From NCBI GenBank assembly GCA_035497635.1, contig DATJDB010000104.1, positions 1 to 23,252 of the forward strand: DNA of 23,252 nucleotides, read 5' to 3'. The position numbers were made by a program, and so were the translations under genes. This DNA comes from Serpens sp035497635 (GTDB lineage Bacteria; Pseudomonadota; Gammaproteobacteria; Pseudomonadales; Pseudomonadaceae). This document shows, piece after piece, positions 1 to 7,895 of the stretch. Below the pieces are notes generated by a model. The model searched no databases, was not told the origin of the DNA, and saw only the letters and a list, made by a program, of their open reading frames with translations. Within the stretch, counting starts at the first letter, position 1; every line of letters starts with the position of its first letter.

Positions 1-555
1 GAGCGACACCGCGCCCAGCACCGAGAGCAGCACCCGGTCCGCAGGCACGATGGCGATGGCCGCCAGCACGATCAGCGCGTCCACTGCCATCTGCACATGC
101 CCGGCACGCAGGCCGAAGCGTTCTTGCAGATACAGCGCGAGGATGTTCACCCCGCCCAGGCTGGCGCGGTGACGGAACAGCATGAGCAATCCCACACCGA
201 TCATGAAGCCGCCGAACAGCGCGGCGTACAGCGGTGCCACATGGGAAAAGCCTATCCAGCGCGGCGTCAGCTCGACGAACAGCGACACCAGTGCCACCGC
301 ACAGAAGGTGCGCAGGGTGAATTTCCAGCCCATGCGCCACAGGGCCAGGGCGTAGAACGGCAGGTTGATCAGGAAGAACATGCCGGCCAGCGACCAGCCG
401 CCCCAATAGTTGAGCAGGAAAGCCAGGCCCACCGTGCCGCCACTGAGTAGCCCGGCGTGGGCAAACAGGCTGATGCCCAGGGCAATCAGCGCGCAGCCCA
501 GCGGCAGGGCCTGGATGTCTTCCCACCAGGCATGCCGTACAGCGGCATCACTCAT
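1..555 (-). CDS. YitT-family (DUF161) integral membrane protein, C-terminus cut by window edge
   Basis: I translated the minus strand from the ATG at 555 down to position 1: 185 codons with no stop, so the 3' end lies outside the window. The protein is strongly hydrophobic, with about five membrane segments. It carries glycine-rich turns typical of YitT/DUF161 proteins (LLSGGTVGLAF near residues 41-51, RASLGGVNILALYL near 133-146). The family has about 200 residues in Pseudomonas, so only a short tail is missing. Its function is unknown; it is often annotated as a putative transporter. Its ATG overlaps the TGA of folA in an ATGA arrangement (552-555), so it is probably translated by coupling to folA. 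No C-terminal DUF2179 domain can be seen, because the window ends first. The family call is from recognition of the sequence pattern. Confidence 0.8.
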   Translation of the reverse strand, partial: MSDAAVRHAWWEDIQALPLGCALIALGISLFAHAGLLSGGTVGLAFLLNYWGGWSLAGMFFLINLPFYALALWRMGWKFTLRTFCAVALVSLFVELTPRWIGFSHVAPLYAALFGGFMIGVGLLMLFRHRASLGGVNILALYLQERFGLRAGHVQMAVDALIVLAAIAIVPADRVLLSVLGAVSL

Positions 556-1073
556 GCGGGCTGGCGCGTCCAGGTTTCGAAGGCGTAGGCGGGCGCATCG
601 CCCTCGGCGGGATGCGCCTCCTGGCTGGCGCGATGCCATTCGTGAGCCAGCCATTCCGGAAAATGCGCGTCGCCTTCCGGCTCCAGTTCGATACGGGTCA
701 GGTACAGACGCTCGGCCAGCGGCAACGCCTGGGCGTACAGCTGCGCGCCGCCGATCAGCATCAGTTCGTCGACACCCTGCTCGCGCGCCCAGGCATCGGC
801 GCGGGCAATGGCGTCCTCCAGCGAGGCGAACACCTCGGCACCGTCCAGGCGCAGATCCGTCTGGCGGCTGACCACGATATTCAGCCGGCCAGGCAGCGGG
901 CGACCGAGGGAATCCCAGGTCTTGCGGCCCATGATGATCGGCTTGCCGAGGGTCATGGCCTTGAAGTGCTTGAGGTCCGCCGGCAGGTGCCAGGGCATCT
1001 GGTTGTCGAGACCGATCACCCGGTTGCGGGCCAGGGCGGCGATCATGGCGAGGGGAAGTCGAGTGCTATTCAT
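552..1073 (-). CDS. folA: Dihydrofolate reductase
   Basis: This 173-residue cytosolic enzyme reduces 7,8-dihydrofolate to tetrahydrofolate with NADPH. Visible family motifs are IAALARNRVIG (residues 11-21), MPWHLPADLKHFK (26-38, with the catalytic acidic residue D33), GRKTWDSLGRPLPGR (49-63, NADPH binding) and ELMLIGGAQLY in the C-terminal half. The length matches the usual 160-175. I chose the ATG at 1073, although a Met at residue 10 sits just before the conserved core and is a possible alternative; no strong Shine-Dalgarno supports either. The stop overlaps the start of the YitT gene. folA works in the same cycle as thyA, which lies about 3.3 kb away: ThyA makes dihydrofolate and FolA recycles it. 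A divergent DUF2868 gene lies upstream. Confidence 0.96.
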   Translation of the reverse strand: MNSTRLPLAMIAALARNRVIGLDNQMPWHLPADLKHFKAMTLGKPIIMGRKTWDSLGRPLPGRLNIVVSRQTDLRLDGAEVFASLEDAIARADAWAREQGVDELMLIGGAQLYAQALPLAERLYLTRIELEPEGDAHFPEWLAHEWHRASQEAHPAEGDAPAYAFETWTRQPA

Positions 1074-1161
1074 GGGCGCGAGAATAACGCCGGAATGTTT
1101 GCTCTGCGAACAAAATCCGGGAAGGGTTATCCTCAGCTCAGTTTTTGCTGCGAGTGCCGCC
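1074..1161. promoter_or_regulatory. Divergent promoter region between folA and the DUF2868 gene
   Basis: These 88 bp must hold the 5' signals for both divergent genes. An imperfect palindrome, TGTTTGC-TCT-GCGAACA, lies at 1096-1112 with one mismatched pair between the 7-nt arms. No clear -35/-10 pair is convincing on either strand. The palindrome could be an operator or could be chance. Confidence 0.35.
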
Positions 1162-2526
1162 GTGAGTGCATTTCCCCTGTCCCGCCTCGATCGTCTCTGG
1201 CTATGCGAAGCCATCCGTCTGCGCGAAGAGCAGGCCGGTCCGCTGGAGGACGGCGAAGCCAACCGCCGCGCCCGGCTGGCCGGCCCCGCCCTGGAACAGC
1301 GCATCGAGCAACGCGCCCTGTTGCTGGCCGAACGTGACGGACAGCTGAGCGCGCTACGCCATTGGAATCAGGGCGCACGTTTGGCGCTGCTGGTCCTGGC
1401 GTTGTTTGCGCTGCTTAGCGGCGCCGGGCTGGCGTTCGCCGCCCTCGGCGATGGTCAGCGTCCGGTCAATGTGTTCTGGGCGCTGGGCAGTCTGCTCGGC
1501 CTGCACCTGCTGACGCTGCTCGGCTGGCTGGGCGGCCTGCTGTTTACCCGCGACGCCGGCGGCGCACTGGGCCGTCTGTGGCTGTGGCTAAGCGAAAAAC
1601 TCGCCCGTGATGCCCAGGCCGTGCAGTTGGCGCCGGCGCTGCTGGTGGTGCTGCAACGCAAGCGCCTGGCGCGCTGGGGACTGGGCGCGCTGGTCCACGG
1701 TCTATGGCTGCTGGCGCTGCTCTGCGCGCTGGCATTGCTGCTGGCCATGCTCTCCACCCGACGCTACGGCTTCGTCTGGGAAACCACCCTGCTCGGCGCC
1801 GACAGTTTCGTCGCCCTCACCCAGACCCTCGGCGCGCTGCCCGCGCTGCTCGGCTTCAGCCTGCCGGATATCGCGCAGATCCGTGCCAGCGGCGATCAGG
1901 CGCTGGCCGAGGAAAGCGCCCGTCAGGCCTGGGCCGGCTGGTTGCTGGGCGTGTTGCTGGTCTACGGCATCCTGCCACGCCTGCTGCTCGGGCTGTTCTG
2001 CCTGTGGCGCTGGCGCCATGGTGTCAGCCGCTTGAGTCTGCCCCTCGACTCGCCAGGCTATGTGCTGCTACGCGAACCGCTGCAACCGGCCAGCGAACGA
2101 CTCGGCGTGCGTGACGCCGCCCCGGCACAACTTGCCGAGAGTCAGGCCGGGACCTTCGCTGACGAAGCCGACGGCGCGCTGCTGGCCGGCATCGAACTCG
2201 ACCCCGCCTATCCCTGGCCGCCCGTTCTGCCCGCAGGCGTCGGCAACGCCGGCGTGCTGGACAGCCGCGAGCAGCGCCGCCAGTTGCTGGAACGCCTGGC
2301 CCAGCGCCCGGCCGCGCGCCTGCTGCTGGCCTGCGACCCGCGCCGCTCGCCGGATCGCGGCACCCTGGCGCTGCTGGGCGAACTGTCGCGCAGTGCGGTG
2401 GCCACCCGCGTCTGGCTGTTGCCGGTAGATGCCGACGCCACGCGTCTGGATGACTGGCGCACCGCGCTACAGCGCCTCGGCCTGGCCGAGGCGTCCCTGG
2501 ATTGGCTGGAGAAGACTCATGACTGA
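1162..2526 (+). CDS. DUF2868 family multi-pass membrane protein
   Basis: A protein of about 454 residues if the GTG at 1162 is the start. I prefer this start because the reading frame further upstream runs antisense through folA, and because residues directly after it (LSRLDRLWLCEAIRLREE, 6-23) look like the family N-terminus. No good Shine-Dalgarno is visible. Hydrophobic segments lie near residues 72-95, 103-128, 175-200 and 255-285. The C-terminal third is soluble and ends in a region of alternating helices and strands. The motif GPLEDGEANR (27-36) is typical of this family. Its function is unknown. It overlaps the start of the downstream DUF3482 GTPase by 8 bp, so the two are almost certainly co-translated and probably form one membrane-linked system. 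Confidence 0.8.
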   Translation: MSAFPLSRLDRLWLCEAIRLREEQAGPLEDGEANRRARLAGPALEQRIEQRALLLAERDGQLSALRHWNQGARLALLVLALFALLSGAGLAFAALGDGQRPVNVFWALGSLLGLHLLTLLGWLGGLLFTRDAGGALGRLWLWLSEKLARDAQAVQLAPALLVVLQRKRLARWGLGALVHGLWLLALLCALALLLAMLSTRRYGFVWETTLLGADSFVALTQTLGALPALLGFSLPDIAQIRASGDQALAEESARQAWAGWLLGVLLVYGILPRLLLGLFCLWRWRHGVSRLSLPLDSPGYVLLREPLQPASERLGVRDAAPAQLAESQAGTFADEADGALLAGIELDPAYPWPPVLPAGVGNAGVLDSREQRRQLLERLAQRPAARLLLACDPRRSPDRGTLALLGELSRSAVATRVWLLPVDADATRLDDWRTALQRLGLAEASLDWLEKTHD

Positions 2527-3886
2527 GGCGTTGAAGCTGGCCGTGGTTGGTCATACCAACGTCGGCAAGACCTCGTTGTTGCGCACCCTGACCCGCGACG
2601 TCGGCTTCGGCGACGTGTCTCATCGTCCCAGCACCACTCGGCACGTCGAGGGTGCACGCCTGTCGGTGGACGGCGAACCGCTGCTGGAGCTGTACGATAC
2701 CCCCGGTCTGGAAGATGCCATCGAGCTGCTGGATTTCCTCGAACGCCTGGCGCCCGCCGGTGAGCGCATCGACGGACCGGCCCGGGTCGAACGCTTCCTC
2801 GCCGGCCCGGAGGCGCGCCAACGCTTCGAGCAGGAAGCCAAGGTGCTGCGTCAGTTGCTCGGCTCGGATGCCGGCCTGTATGTGATCGACGCCCGCGAAC
2901 CGGTGCTGGCCAAGTACCGCGACGAACTGGCGGTGCTGGCCGATTGCGGCAAGCCGCTGCTGCCGGTGCTGAATTTCGTCCGCGACGCCGAGCAGCGCGA
3001 GGAAGAATGGCGCACGGCACTGGCGCGTCTGGGCCTGCATGCGCTGGTGCGCTTCGACACCGTGGCGCCGCCCGAGGATGGCGAACGCCGCCTGTATGAA
3101 AGCCTGGCGCTGTTGCTAGAGCCGGCACGTGGACGCCTGGAGCGCCTGATCCACGCTCACGAGGCGCAAGCCGTCGAACGCCTCGGCGCCGGGCGCCGAC
3201 TGATTGCCGAACTGCTGGTAGACGTGGCCGCCTGCCGGCGCCGCGTACCTGACAATGCCGAACAGGAACGCAGCGCCACACTCGCGTTGCGCGAAGCAGT
3301 GCGTCAGCGCGAACAGCGCTGCGTAGAGACGCTGCTGCGGCTGTACGCCTTCCGCCGCGACGATGCCCAGGCTGGCGACCTGCCGTTGCTGGATGGCCGC
3401 TGGGGCGATGACCTGTTCAATCCGGAAACCCTCAAGCAGATGGGCGTGAAGATCGGCAGCGGCATGGCCGCCGGTGCCGCCGCCGGCGCCGGTATCGACC
3501 TGATGGTCGGCGGCATCACCCTCGGCGCCGCCGCGCTGCTCGGCGCGCTGGCCGGTGGCGGCGCGCAGACCGCCCGCCACTACGGCAACCGCCTGCTGGG
3601 CAAGCTCAAGGGCGAGAAGGAACTGACCGTCGACGACGCTGTGCTGCGTCTGCTCGCCCTGCGCCAGAAACAGCTGCTCGACGCGCTGGCCACCCGTGGC
3701 CACGCGGCACAGGACGCCATCCGTCTGGAGTCGCCGCAGGAACAGGCCTGGAAGGACGGCAAGCTGCCCAAGCCGCTGTCGGTGGCCCGCGCGCATCCGG
3801 AATGGTCGTCGCTGAATGGCAAGCTGCGCGCCGCAATCGAAGAGCGCGAACAACTGATCGATGCGCTGGCCAGGGAAGCGCTGTAG
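2519..3886 (+). CDS. DUF3482 family Era-like GTPase
   Basis: 455 residues from the ATG at 2519, which overlaps the DUF2868 stop. The N-terminal domain is a small GTPase: G1/P-loop GHTNVGKTS (11-19), a switch-region threonine pair in RPSTTRHVEG (36-45), and G3 DTPG (60-63). A clear NKxD (G4) motif is missing; LNFVRD is the nearest candidate in position. The C-terminal half (DUF3482) has a glycine/alanine-rich segment at about 308-352 that looks membrane-inserting or membrane-associated, followed by a charged helical tail. The family pairs with DUF2868 proteins in proteobacteria. By analogy with other Era-like GTPases with membrane partners, a role at the inner membrane is likely, but the task is unknown. 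The gene ends 72 bp before the EamA remnant on the other strand. Confidence 0.85.
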   Translation: MTEALKLAVVGHTNVGKTSLLRTLTRDVGFGDVSHRPSTTRHVEGARLSVDGEPLLELYDTPGLEDAIELLDFLERLAPAGERIDGPARVERFLAGPEARQRFEQEAKVLRQLLGSDAGLYVIDAREPVLAKYRDELAVLADCGKPLLPVLNFVRDAEQREEEWRTALARLGLHALVRFDTVAPPEDGERRLYESLALLLEPARGRLERLIHAHEAQAVERLGAGRRLIAELLVDVAACRRRVPDNAEQERSATLALREAVRQREQRCVETLLRLYAFRRDDAQAGDLPLLDGRWGDDLFNPETLKQMGVKIGSGMAAGAAAGAGIDLMVGGITLGAAALLGALAGGGAQTARHYGNRLLGKLKGEKELTVDDAVLRLLALRQKQLLDALATRGHAAQDAIRLESPQEQAWKDGKLPKPLSVARAHPEWSSLNGKLRAAIEEREQLIDALAREAL

Positions 3887-3958
3887 CGGACGCAGAGCGG
3901 TCGGCGCTGTTCTGGCCGCCGGCAGTTCCACACCGGGACCGTGACGAAAACCGCTCAA

Positions 3959-4099
3959 TCAGCGCCGTGCCAGTGCGGTCCATACCGTCGCCGCAACGAT
4001 CAGCAATCCGCCGTGCCAGGCTTGAAAACTCAGCGTCTCGTTCAGCCACCACACCGCAAACAATGCGCCGAAAAGCGGCATCACAGCAAAGTACGCCTG
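3959..4099 (-). pseudogene. 3' remnant of a DMT/EamA-family transporter gene
   Basis: Reading the minus strand from about 4099 to the TGA at 3959-3961 gives about 46 residues that match the last transmembrane pair of EamA permeases (AVMPLFGALFAVWW, then LNETLSFQAWHGGLL and a final hydrophobic helix ending in ALARR). A full gene would be about 290 codons; the other five-sixths are absent. The frame runs on without a stop past 4099, but resemblance to the family ends between 4099 and 4118, where a LysR fragment on the opposite strand begins. It should be non-functional. The identification rests on my recognition of the EamA C-terminal pattern. Confidence 0.65.
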
Positions 4100-4117
4100 A
4101 ACGGCGCATTGAATCAC

Positions 4118-4327
4118 CTGGGTATCGCCTGCCTGCCGTCTTTCACCGCCGCTGCGGCGCTAGCCGAAGGCCGCTTGGTGCAGGTACTGACGAGCTGGCG
4201 CTACACCGGCTCCTACCAGGGCACGGCCTGGATTCTCTACCACCCCAACCGCCACCTGCCGCCGAAGCTGCGGGTGCTGATTGATCATCTTGCGGCTGGG
4301 CTGGCCGCGCGATCAGACCGTTGCGGC
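4118..4327 (+). pseudogene. 3' remnant of a LysR-family regulator gene
   Basis: In one plus-strand frame the translation reads LGIACLPSFTAAAALAEGRL, then VQVLTSW, YHPNRHLPPKLRVLIDHLAA. This is the end of a LysR substrate-binding domain, with the GIA.LP strand-turn, the 'L.EGRLVQVL' helix-strand, and the 'P.RHLPPK.R.LIDHL' C-terminal helix. About 70 of some 300 residues remain, and there is no helix-turn-helix. The frame has no stop before it runs antisense into thyA, so the original end is also lost. It points away from the EamA remnant; LysR and EamA genes are often divergent neighbours, so both are probably what is left of one such pair. Confidence 0.7.
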
Positions 4328-5122
4328 TTACACCGCCACCGGCGCCTTGATATGCGGGTGGCTCTGGTAGCCGACCAGTTCGAAGTCCTCGAAGCGGAAG
4401 GCGAACAGGTCCTTCACGTCGGGGTTGAGCTTCATCTGCGGCAGCGGCAACGGCTCGCGGCTGAGTTGCAGGTCGGTCTGTTCCAGGTGGTTGGCGTACA
4501 GATGGCAGTCGCCGCCGCTCCAGATGAACTCGCCCGGTTGCAGATCGCAGACCTGGGCGACCATCAGCGTCAGTAGCGCATAGCTGGCGATGTTGAAGGG
4601 CACGCCGAGGAAGATGTCGGCCGAGCGCTGGTATAGCTGGCAGCTGAGCTTGCCGTCGGCGACATAGAACTGGAACAGCGCATGGCACGGCGGCAGGGCC
4701 ATCTGCTCGACCAGCGCCGGGTTCCAGGCCGAGACGATCAGCCGGCGCGAGTCCGGGTTCTTCTTGATCATCGCGATGAGATTGCTGATCTGGTCGATGG
4801 ACCCGCCGTTGGGTGCCGGCCAGCTGCGCCACTGGTAGCCATACACCGGGCCCAGCTCGCCATTTTCATCAGCCCACTCGTCCCAGATACGCACGCCGTT
4901 TTCCTGCAGGTAGCGGATATTGGTATCGCCCTGCAGGAACCACAGCAGCTCGTGGATGATGGATTTGAGGTGGCACTTCTTGGTGGTGACCAGCGGGAAG
5001 CCATCGGCCAGGTCGAAGCGCATCTGGTGGCCGAACACGCTGTAGGTGCCGGTACCGGTGCGGTCGCTCTTGAAGGTGCCGTGCTCGCGCACGTGGCGCA
5101 TCAGGTCGAGGTACTGTTTCAT
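4328..5122 (-). CDS. thyA: Thymidylate synthase
   Basis: 264 residues, the same length as E. coli ThyA. It methylates dUMP to dTMP using 5,10-methylenetetrahydrofolate and releases dihydrofolate. The catalytic cysteine is C146 in ALPPCHALFQFYV. Also visible are the phosphate-binding arginine in SDRTGTGT (19-26), WDEWADENGELGPVYGYQWR (80-99), the RRL arginine pair (126-128), and the QRSAD/NIASYALL region that binds dUMP. The start at 5122 (MKQYLDLM) matches the family; there is no clear Shine-Dalgarno. It lies downstream of lgt in the same direction, with 178 bp between them that contain a 20-bp inverted repeat. Its 3' end runs up against the LysR remnant. Confidence 0.98.
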   Translation of the reverse strand: MKQYLDLMRHVREHGTFKSDRTGTGTYSVFGHQMRFDLADGFPLVTTKKCHLKSIIHELLWFLQGDTNIRYLQENGVRIWDEWADENGELGPVYGYQWRSWPAPNGGSIDQISNLIAMIKKNPDSRRLIVSAWNPALVEQMALPPCHALFQFYVADGKLSCQLYQRSADIFLGVPFNIASYALLTLMVAQVCDLQPGEFIWSGGDCHLYANHLEQTDLQLSREPLPLPQMKLNPDVKDLFAFRFEDFELVGYQSHPHIKAPVAV

Positions 5123-5208
5123 CGGAGGCTCGGAGGGGGCAGACGTGGCGGCATGGTAAGGGCTGCGCGCGCGGCGGGGAAGGAAGGCGGTCGGGTTCTG
5201 AACCTGTG

Positions 5209-5292
5209 GGGCCGGCTTTATGCCGGCCAGCGGCGCTCGGTCCGCTGCCGAAGTGTCGCTCCCACCCACGTCGGCCGGCATAAAGCCGGCCC
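5209..5292. repeat. Paired REP-like inverted repeat between lgt and thyA
   Basis: Two 20-nt arms form a perfect inverted repeat: GGGCCGGCTTTATGCCGGCC at 5209-5228 and its exact reverse complement at 5273-5292, separated by 44 bp. Each arm can also fold on itself through its GCCGGC and GGCCGGC parts. This arrangement (two short palindromes in opposite orientation) is like the REP doublets found between Pseudomonas genes. It lies in the transcript between lgt and thyA, so it may form a hairpin that lowers read-through or protects mRNA ends. There is no T-run to make it a standard terminator. Confidence 0.8.
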
Positions 5293-5300
5293 TACACACC

Positions 5301-6098
5301 CTATGCCGGCTGGCGACCCTCGCGCCGGTACGCCCAGACCATCATCCCGGCACCGATCAGCACCATCGGAATGCACAGCAGCTGACCCATGGTCAGCCAG
5401 CCGAAGGCCAGGTAACCGAGCTGGGCGTCCGGTACGCGGACGAATTCGACCATGAAACGGAAGATGCCGTAGCAAACCGCGAACAGCCCTGACACCGACA
5501 TCATCGGACGCGACTTGCGGGTGTAAAGCCAGAGGATGGCGAACAGCGCCACGCCTTCCAGGGCGAACTGGTACAGCTGCGAGGGATGTCGCGCCAGTTG
5601 CTGCGGGTCGGTGGGAAAGATCATCGCCCAGGGCAGATCGGTGGCCTTGCCCCACAGCTCGGCATTGATGAAGTTGCCGATGCGCCCGGCACCCAGGCCG
5701 ATCGGCACCAGCGGGGCGATGAAGTCCATCAGCGCGAAGAACGGCTTGTCGTTGCGCCGGGCGAACAGCCAGGTGGCCAGCAGTACGCCGATAAGGCCGC
5801 CGTGGAAGGACATGCCGCCTTCCCACACGCGCAGGATCTTGGCCGGCTCGGCCAGGTAGGCGGCGAAGTCGTAGAACAGCACGTAGCCCAGGCGTCCGCC
5901 GAGGATCACGCCCAGCGCCACCCAGAACACCAGGTCCGACACCTTGTCCTTGTTCCACTCCGGCGCGAAGCGTTGCACGCGGCGCGAGGCGAGCCACCAG
6001 GCACCACCGATGCCGATCAGGTACATCAGCCCGTACCAGTGGATCTTCAGCGGGCCGAGGGCGATGGCCACCGGGTCAATCTGCGGATAAGGCAGCAT
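5301..6098 (-). CDS. lgt: Phosphatidylglycerol-prolipoprotein diacylglyceryl transferase
   Basis: 265 residues, an inner-membrane enzyme that attaches diacylglycerol from phosphatidylglycerol to the lipobox cysteine of prolipoproteins, the first step of lipoprotein maturation. Motifs: IHWYGLMYL (19-27) near the N-terminus, SFHGGLIG (97-104) with the essential histidine, and the signature GAGRIGNFINAELWG (136-150). There are seven or so hydrophobic segments, as in the family. The ATG at 6098 is preceded by GAGGAG at good spacing, and that Shine-Dalgarno overlaps the TGA of the TSUP gene 10 bp upstream, so the two are one transcription unit. Lipoproteins such as the exopolysaccharide exporter at 16705-17709 would be clients. 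Confidence 0.97.
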   Translation of the reverse strand: MLPYPQIDPVAIALGPLKIHWYGLMYLIGIGGAWWLASRRVQRFAPEWNKDKVSDLVFWVALGVILGGRLGYVLFYDFAAYLAEPAKILRVWEGGMSFHGGLIGVLLATWLFARRNDKPFFALMDFIAPLVPIGLGAGRIGNFINAELWGKATDLPWAMIFPTDPQQLARHPSQLYQFALEGVALFAILWLYTRKSRPMMSVSGLFAVCYGIFRFMVEFVRVPDAQLGYLAFGWLTMGQLLCIPMVLIGAGMMVWAYRREGRQPA

Positions 6099-6108
6099 CC
6101 GACACTCC

Positions 6109-6891
6109 TCAAATCAGGAAATTGGTGCCCACACATACCAGCAGCACCGCGAACAGGCGCTTGAGCATCAGCGGGGACAGACGATGCGCCAGGGTCGCCC
6201 CGAAGCGCGCGAAGAACATGCTGGTCAGCGCAATGCCGAACACCGCCGGCAGATAAACGTAGCCCAGGCTCCACTGCGGCAGGTGCGGGGCATCCATCCC
6301 CACCACGATGAAGCTCAGCGCGCCGGCCAAGGCGATGGGCAGGCCACAGGCGGCGGAGGTGGCCACGGACTGTTGCATGGGCACGCTGCGCCAGTTGAGG
6401 AAGGGTACGGTCAGCGAGCCGCCGCCAATGCCGAAGATCGCCGACGCCCAGCCGATGACGGTACCGGCCACGCTCAGCCCGACCTTGCCGGGCACCCCGC
6501 CGCTGGTTCTGGGCTGCAGATTGAAGCCCATCTGGATCGCCATGCAGATGGCGAACACACCGATGATCTTCTGCAGCACCTCGCCTTGCAGCCAGTCGGC
6601 GGTCAGGCTGCCCAGCGCGGCGCCGACCACGATGCCGGCGGTCATCCAGCCCACCAGCGCCCAGAGCACGGCGCCCTTCTTGTGATGTGCGCGAATGGAG
6701 TTGATGGAGGTGAAGACGATGGTGGCCAGCGAGGTACCCACCGCCAGGTGGGTAAGCACTTCCGGGGCAAAACCCTGGGCAGTGAAGCTGAACACCAGTA
6801 CCGGGACGATGATCAGCCCGCCGCCCACGCCAAACAGGCCGGCCAACACCCCGGCGCAAGCACCCAGAACGAGATAGAGCAGAAATTCCAT
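6109..6891 (-). CDS. TSUP (TauE/SafE) family membrane permease
   Basis: 260 residues from the ATG at 6891, preceded by a G-rich stretch. Two homologous halves, each starting with a glycine-rich motif, are clear: AGVLAGLFGVGGGLIIVPVL (13-32) and WASAIFGIGGGSLTVPFLNW near 147-166. That duplicated G-x-G-G-G-x-x-x-x-P signature defines the TSUP (sulfite exporter TauE/SafE) family. Eight or so membrane segments are expected. Family members move sulfur-containing or organic anions, but the substrate here cannot be read from sequence. A homologue sits next to lgt and thyA in other Pseudomonas (PA0340 in PAO1, from memory). It is the first gene of the TSUP-lgt-thyA unit. Confidence 0.9.
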   Translation of the reverse strand: MEFLLYLVLGACAGVLAGLFGVGGGLIIVPVLVFSFTAQGFAPEVLTHLAVGTSLATIVFTSINSIRAHHKKGAVLWALVGWMTAGIVVGAALGSLTADWLQGEVLQKIIGVFAICMAIQMGFNLQPRTSGGVPGKVGLSVAGTVIGWASAIFGIGGGSLTVPFLNWRSVPMQQSVATSAACGLPIALAGALSFIVVGMDAPHLPQWSLGYVYLPAVFGIALTSMFFARFGATLAHRLSPLMLKRLFAVLLVCVGTNFLI

Positions 6892-7017
6892 GCCAGCCCC
6901 CAGACAAACGAAGGCGGCATGGTAGAGCAAGCGCTCGGCCGCAGCTACCGGGCGCCCCTTGCCGTGACAGCCGGCTGGCGGCAAGCTGGGCCCATCGACG
7001 GTTCTCGGGTTACGTAC

Positions 7018-7764
7018 ATGTGTCTGATCCTGTTCGCCTGGCGCCCTGGCCATGAACTGCCGCTGGTGGTCGCCGCCAATCGTGACGAATTCCATGCCCG
7101 GCCGAGCCTGCCGCTGGCGCATTGGGAAGAAGCCCCGGGTGTGTACGCGGGGCGCGATCTGGAGGCGGGCGGCGCCTGGATGGGTGTCGGTCCCGATGGA
7201 CGTTTCGCCGCGCTGACCAATATCCGCGATCCGGCCCAACCGCTCGGTGTGCGCTCGCGCGGCGAGCTGGTGGCTGCCTTCCTGCGCGGCGACCTCGCGC
7301 CGCAGGACTACCTGGAGGCGGTGGCCGAACGCGCCGCTGACTACAGCGGCTTCAACCTGCTGGTCGGTGACCGTGAACGCCTGTACTACCTGCATGCGCG
7401 CCAACCGGCGCCGCTGGAACTCGGCGCCGGTGTCTATGGATTGTGCAATGCCGCGCTGGATACGCCCTGGCCGAAATTGCTGCGCGCGCGCCAGGCATTG
7501 GCCGAGCGTCTGAATTTGCCCCATGCCGAGCGCTTGCTGGAGCTGCTGGCCGACCCCACACCGGCGGCCGACACCCAGTTGCCGAACACCGGCGTCGGCC
7601 TGGACACCGAGCGCCTGTTGTCCAGCGTGTTCATCGCCAGCGCCCACTACGGCACCCGCGCCAGCAGCGCGCTGATCGTGCGCGCCGATGGCGGTCGCGA
7701 ATTTCACGAACGGCGTTTCGGCCCCAACGGCGCCCAGCTCGGTGAGGTGCGACTTAGGTTGTAG
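7018..7764 (+). CDS. NRDE / TANGO2-family protein
   Basis: 248 residues starting MCLILFAW; the signature NRDE lies at 21-24 (AANRDEFHARP). Cys2 directly after the start Met fits the Ntn-hydrolase-like fold proposed for this family. Other typical segments are GGAWMGVGPDGRFAALTNIR (about residues 52-71), SRGELVAAFL (79-88), and the C-terminal SSVFI with 'YGTRASSALIV'. The human member TANGO2 has been linked to haem handling and lipid metabolism; the bacterial function is not settled. I chose the ATG at 7018 because MCLI is the conserved N-terminus. It is divergent from the TSUP gene, with 126 bp between them and no convincing promoter. Confidence 0.9.
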   Translation: MCLILFAWRPGHELPLVVAANRDEFHARPSLPLAHWEEAPGVYAGRDLEAGGAWMGVGPDGRFAALTNIRDPAQPLGVRSRGELVAAFLRGDLAPQDYLEAVAERAADYSGFNLLVGDRERLYYLHARQPAPLELGAGVYGLCNAALDTPWPKLLRARQALAERLNLPHAERLLELLADPTPAADTQLPNTGVGLDTERLLSSVFIASAHYGTRASSALIVRADGGREFHERRFGPNGAQLGEVRLRL

Positions 7765-7782
7765 CGGTTATGCCCAGCTTTG

Positions 7783-7807
7783 GGGGATCAACCTGTGGAC
7801 AAGCTGT
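7783..7807 (+). repeat. DnaA-box-like repeat, copy 1
   Basis: GGGGA, 5 nt, then CTGTGGACAAGCTGT. It includes TGTGGACAA (7794-7802), one base from a DnaA box on the reverse strand. It shares its layout with copies 2 and 3; similarity to copy 2 begins further left, with CGGTTA at 7765. Confidence 0.65.
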
Positions 7808-7895
7808 TGGCCACCGACCTTGAAGCCCGGTCGGCGCGGCCTGGCCGCAGGCGGTCACTTTTCAACCGTCGCGCCAGCGGTTACCCACCGATTGC

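Noticed and set aside
1096..1112. LexA or similar operator between folA and the DUF2868 gene
   Set aside because: The imperfect palindrome does not match the LexA consensus CTG-N10-CAG or another operator I know, so I list it only as an unassigned palindrome.
808..1161. Upstream extension of the DUF2868 frame to an ATG at 808
   Set aside because: It runs antisense through folA, and family-like sequence begins only after 1162; open antisense frames are common in GC-rich DNA.
3941..4576. A complete 211-residue protein in the frame that contains the LysR fragment
   Set aside because: Only the part from 4118 to about 4327 resembles LysR; the start lies antisense to the EamA remnant and the end antisense to thyA, so the frame is not a gene.
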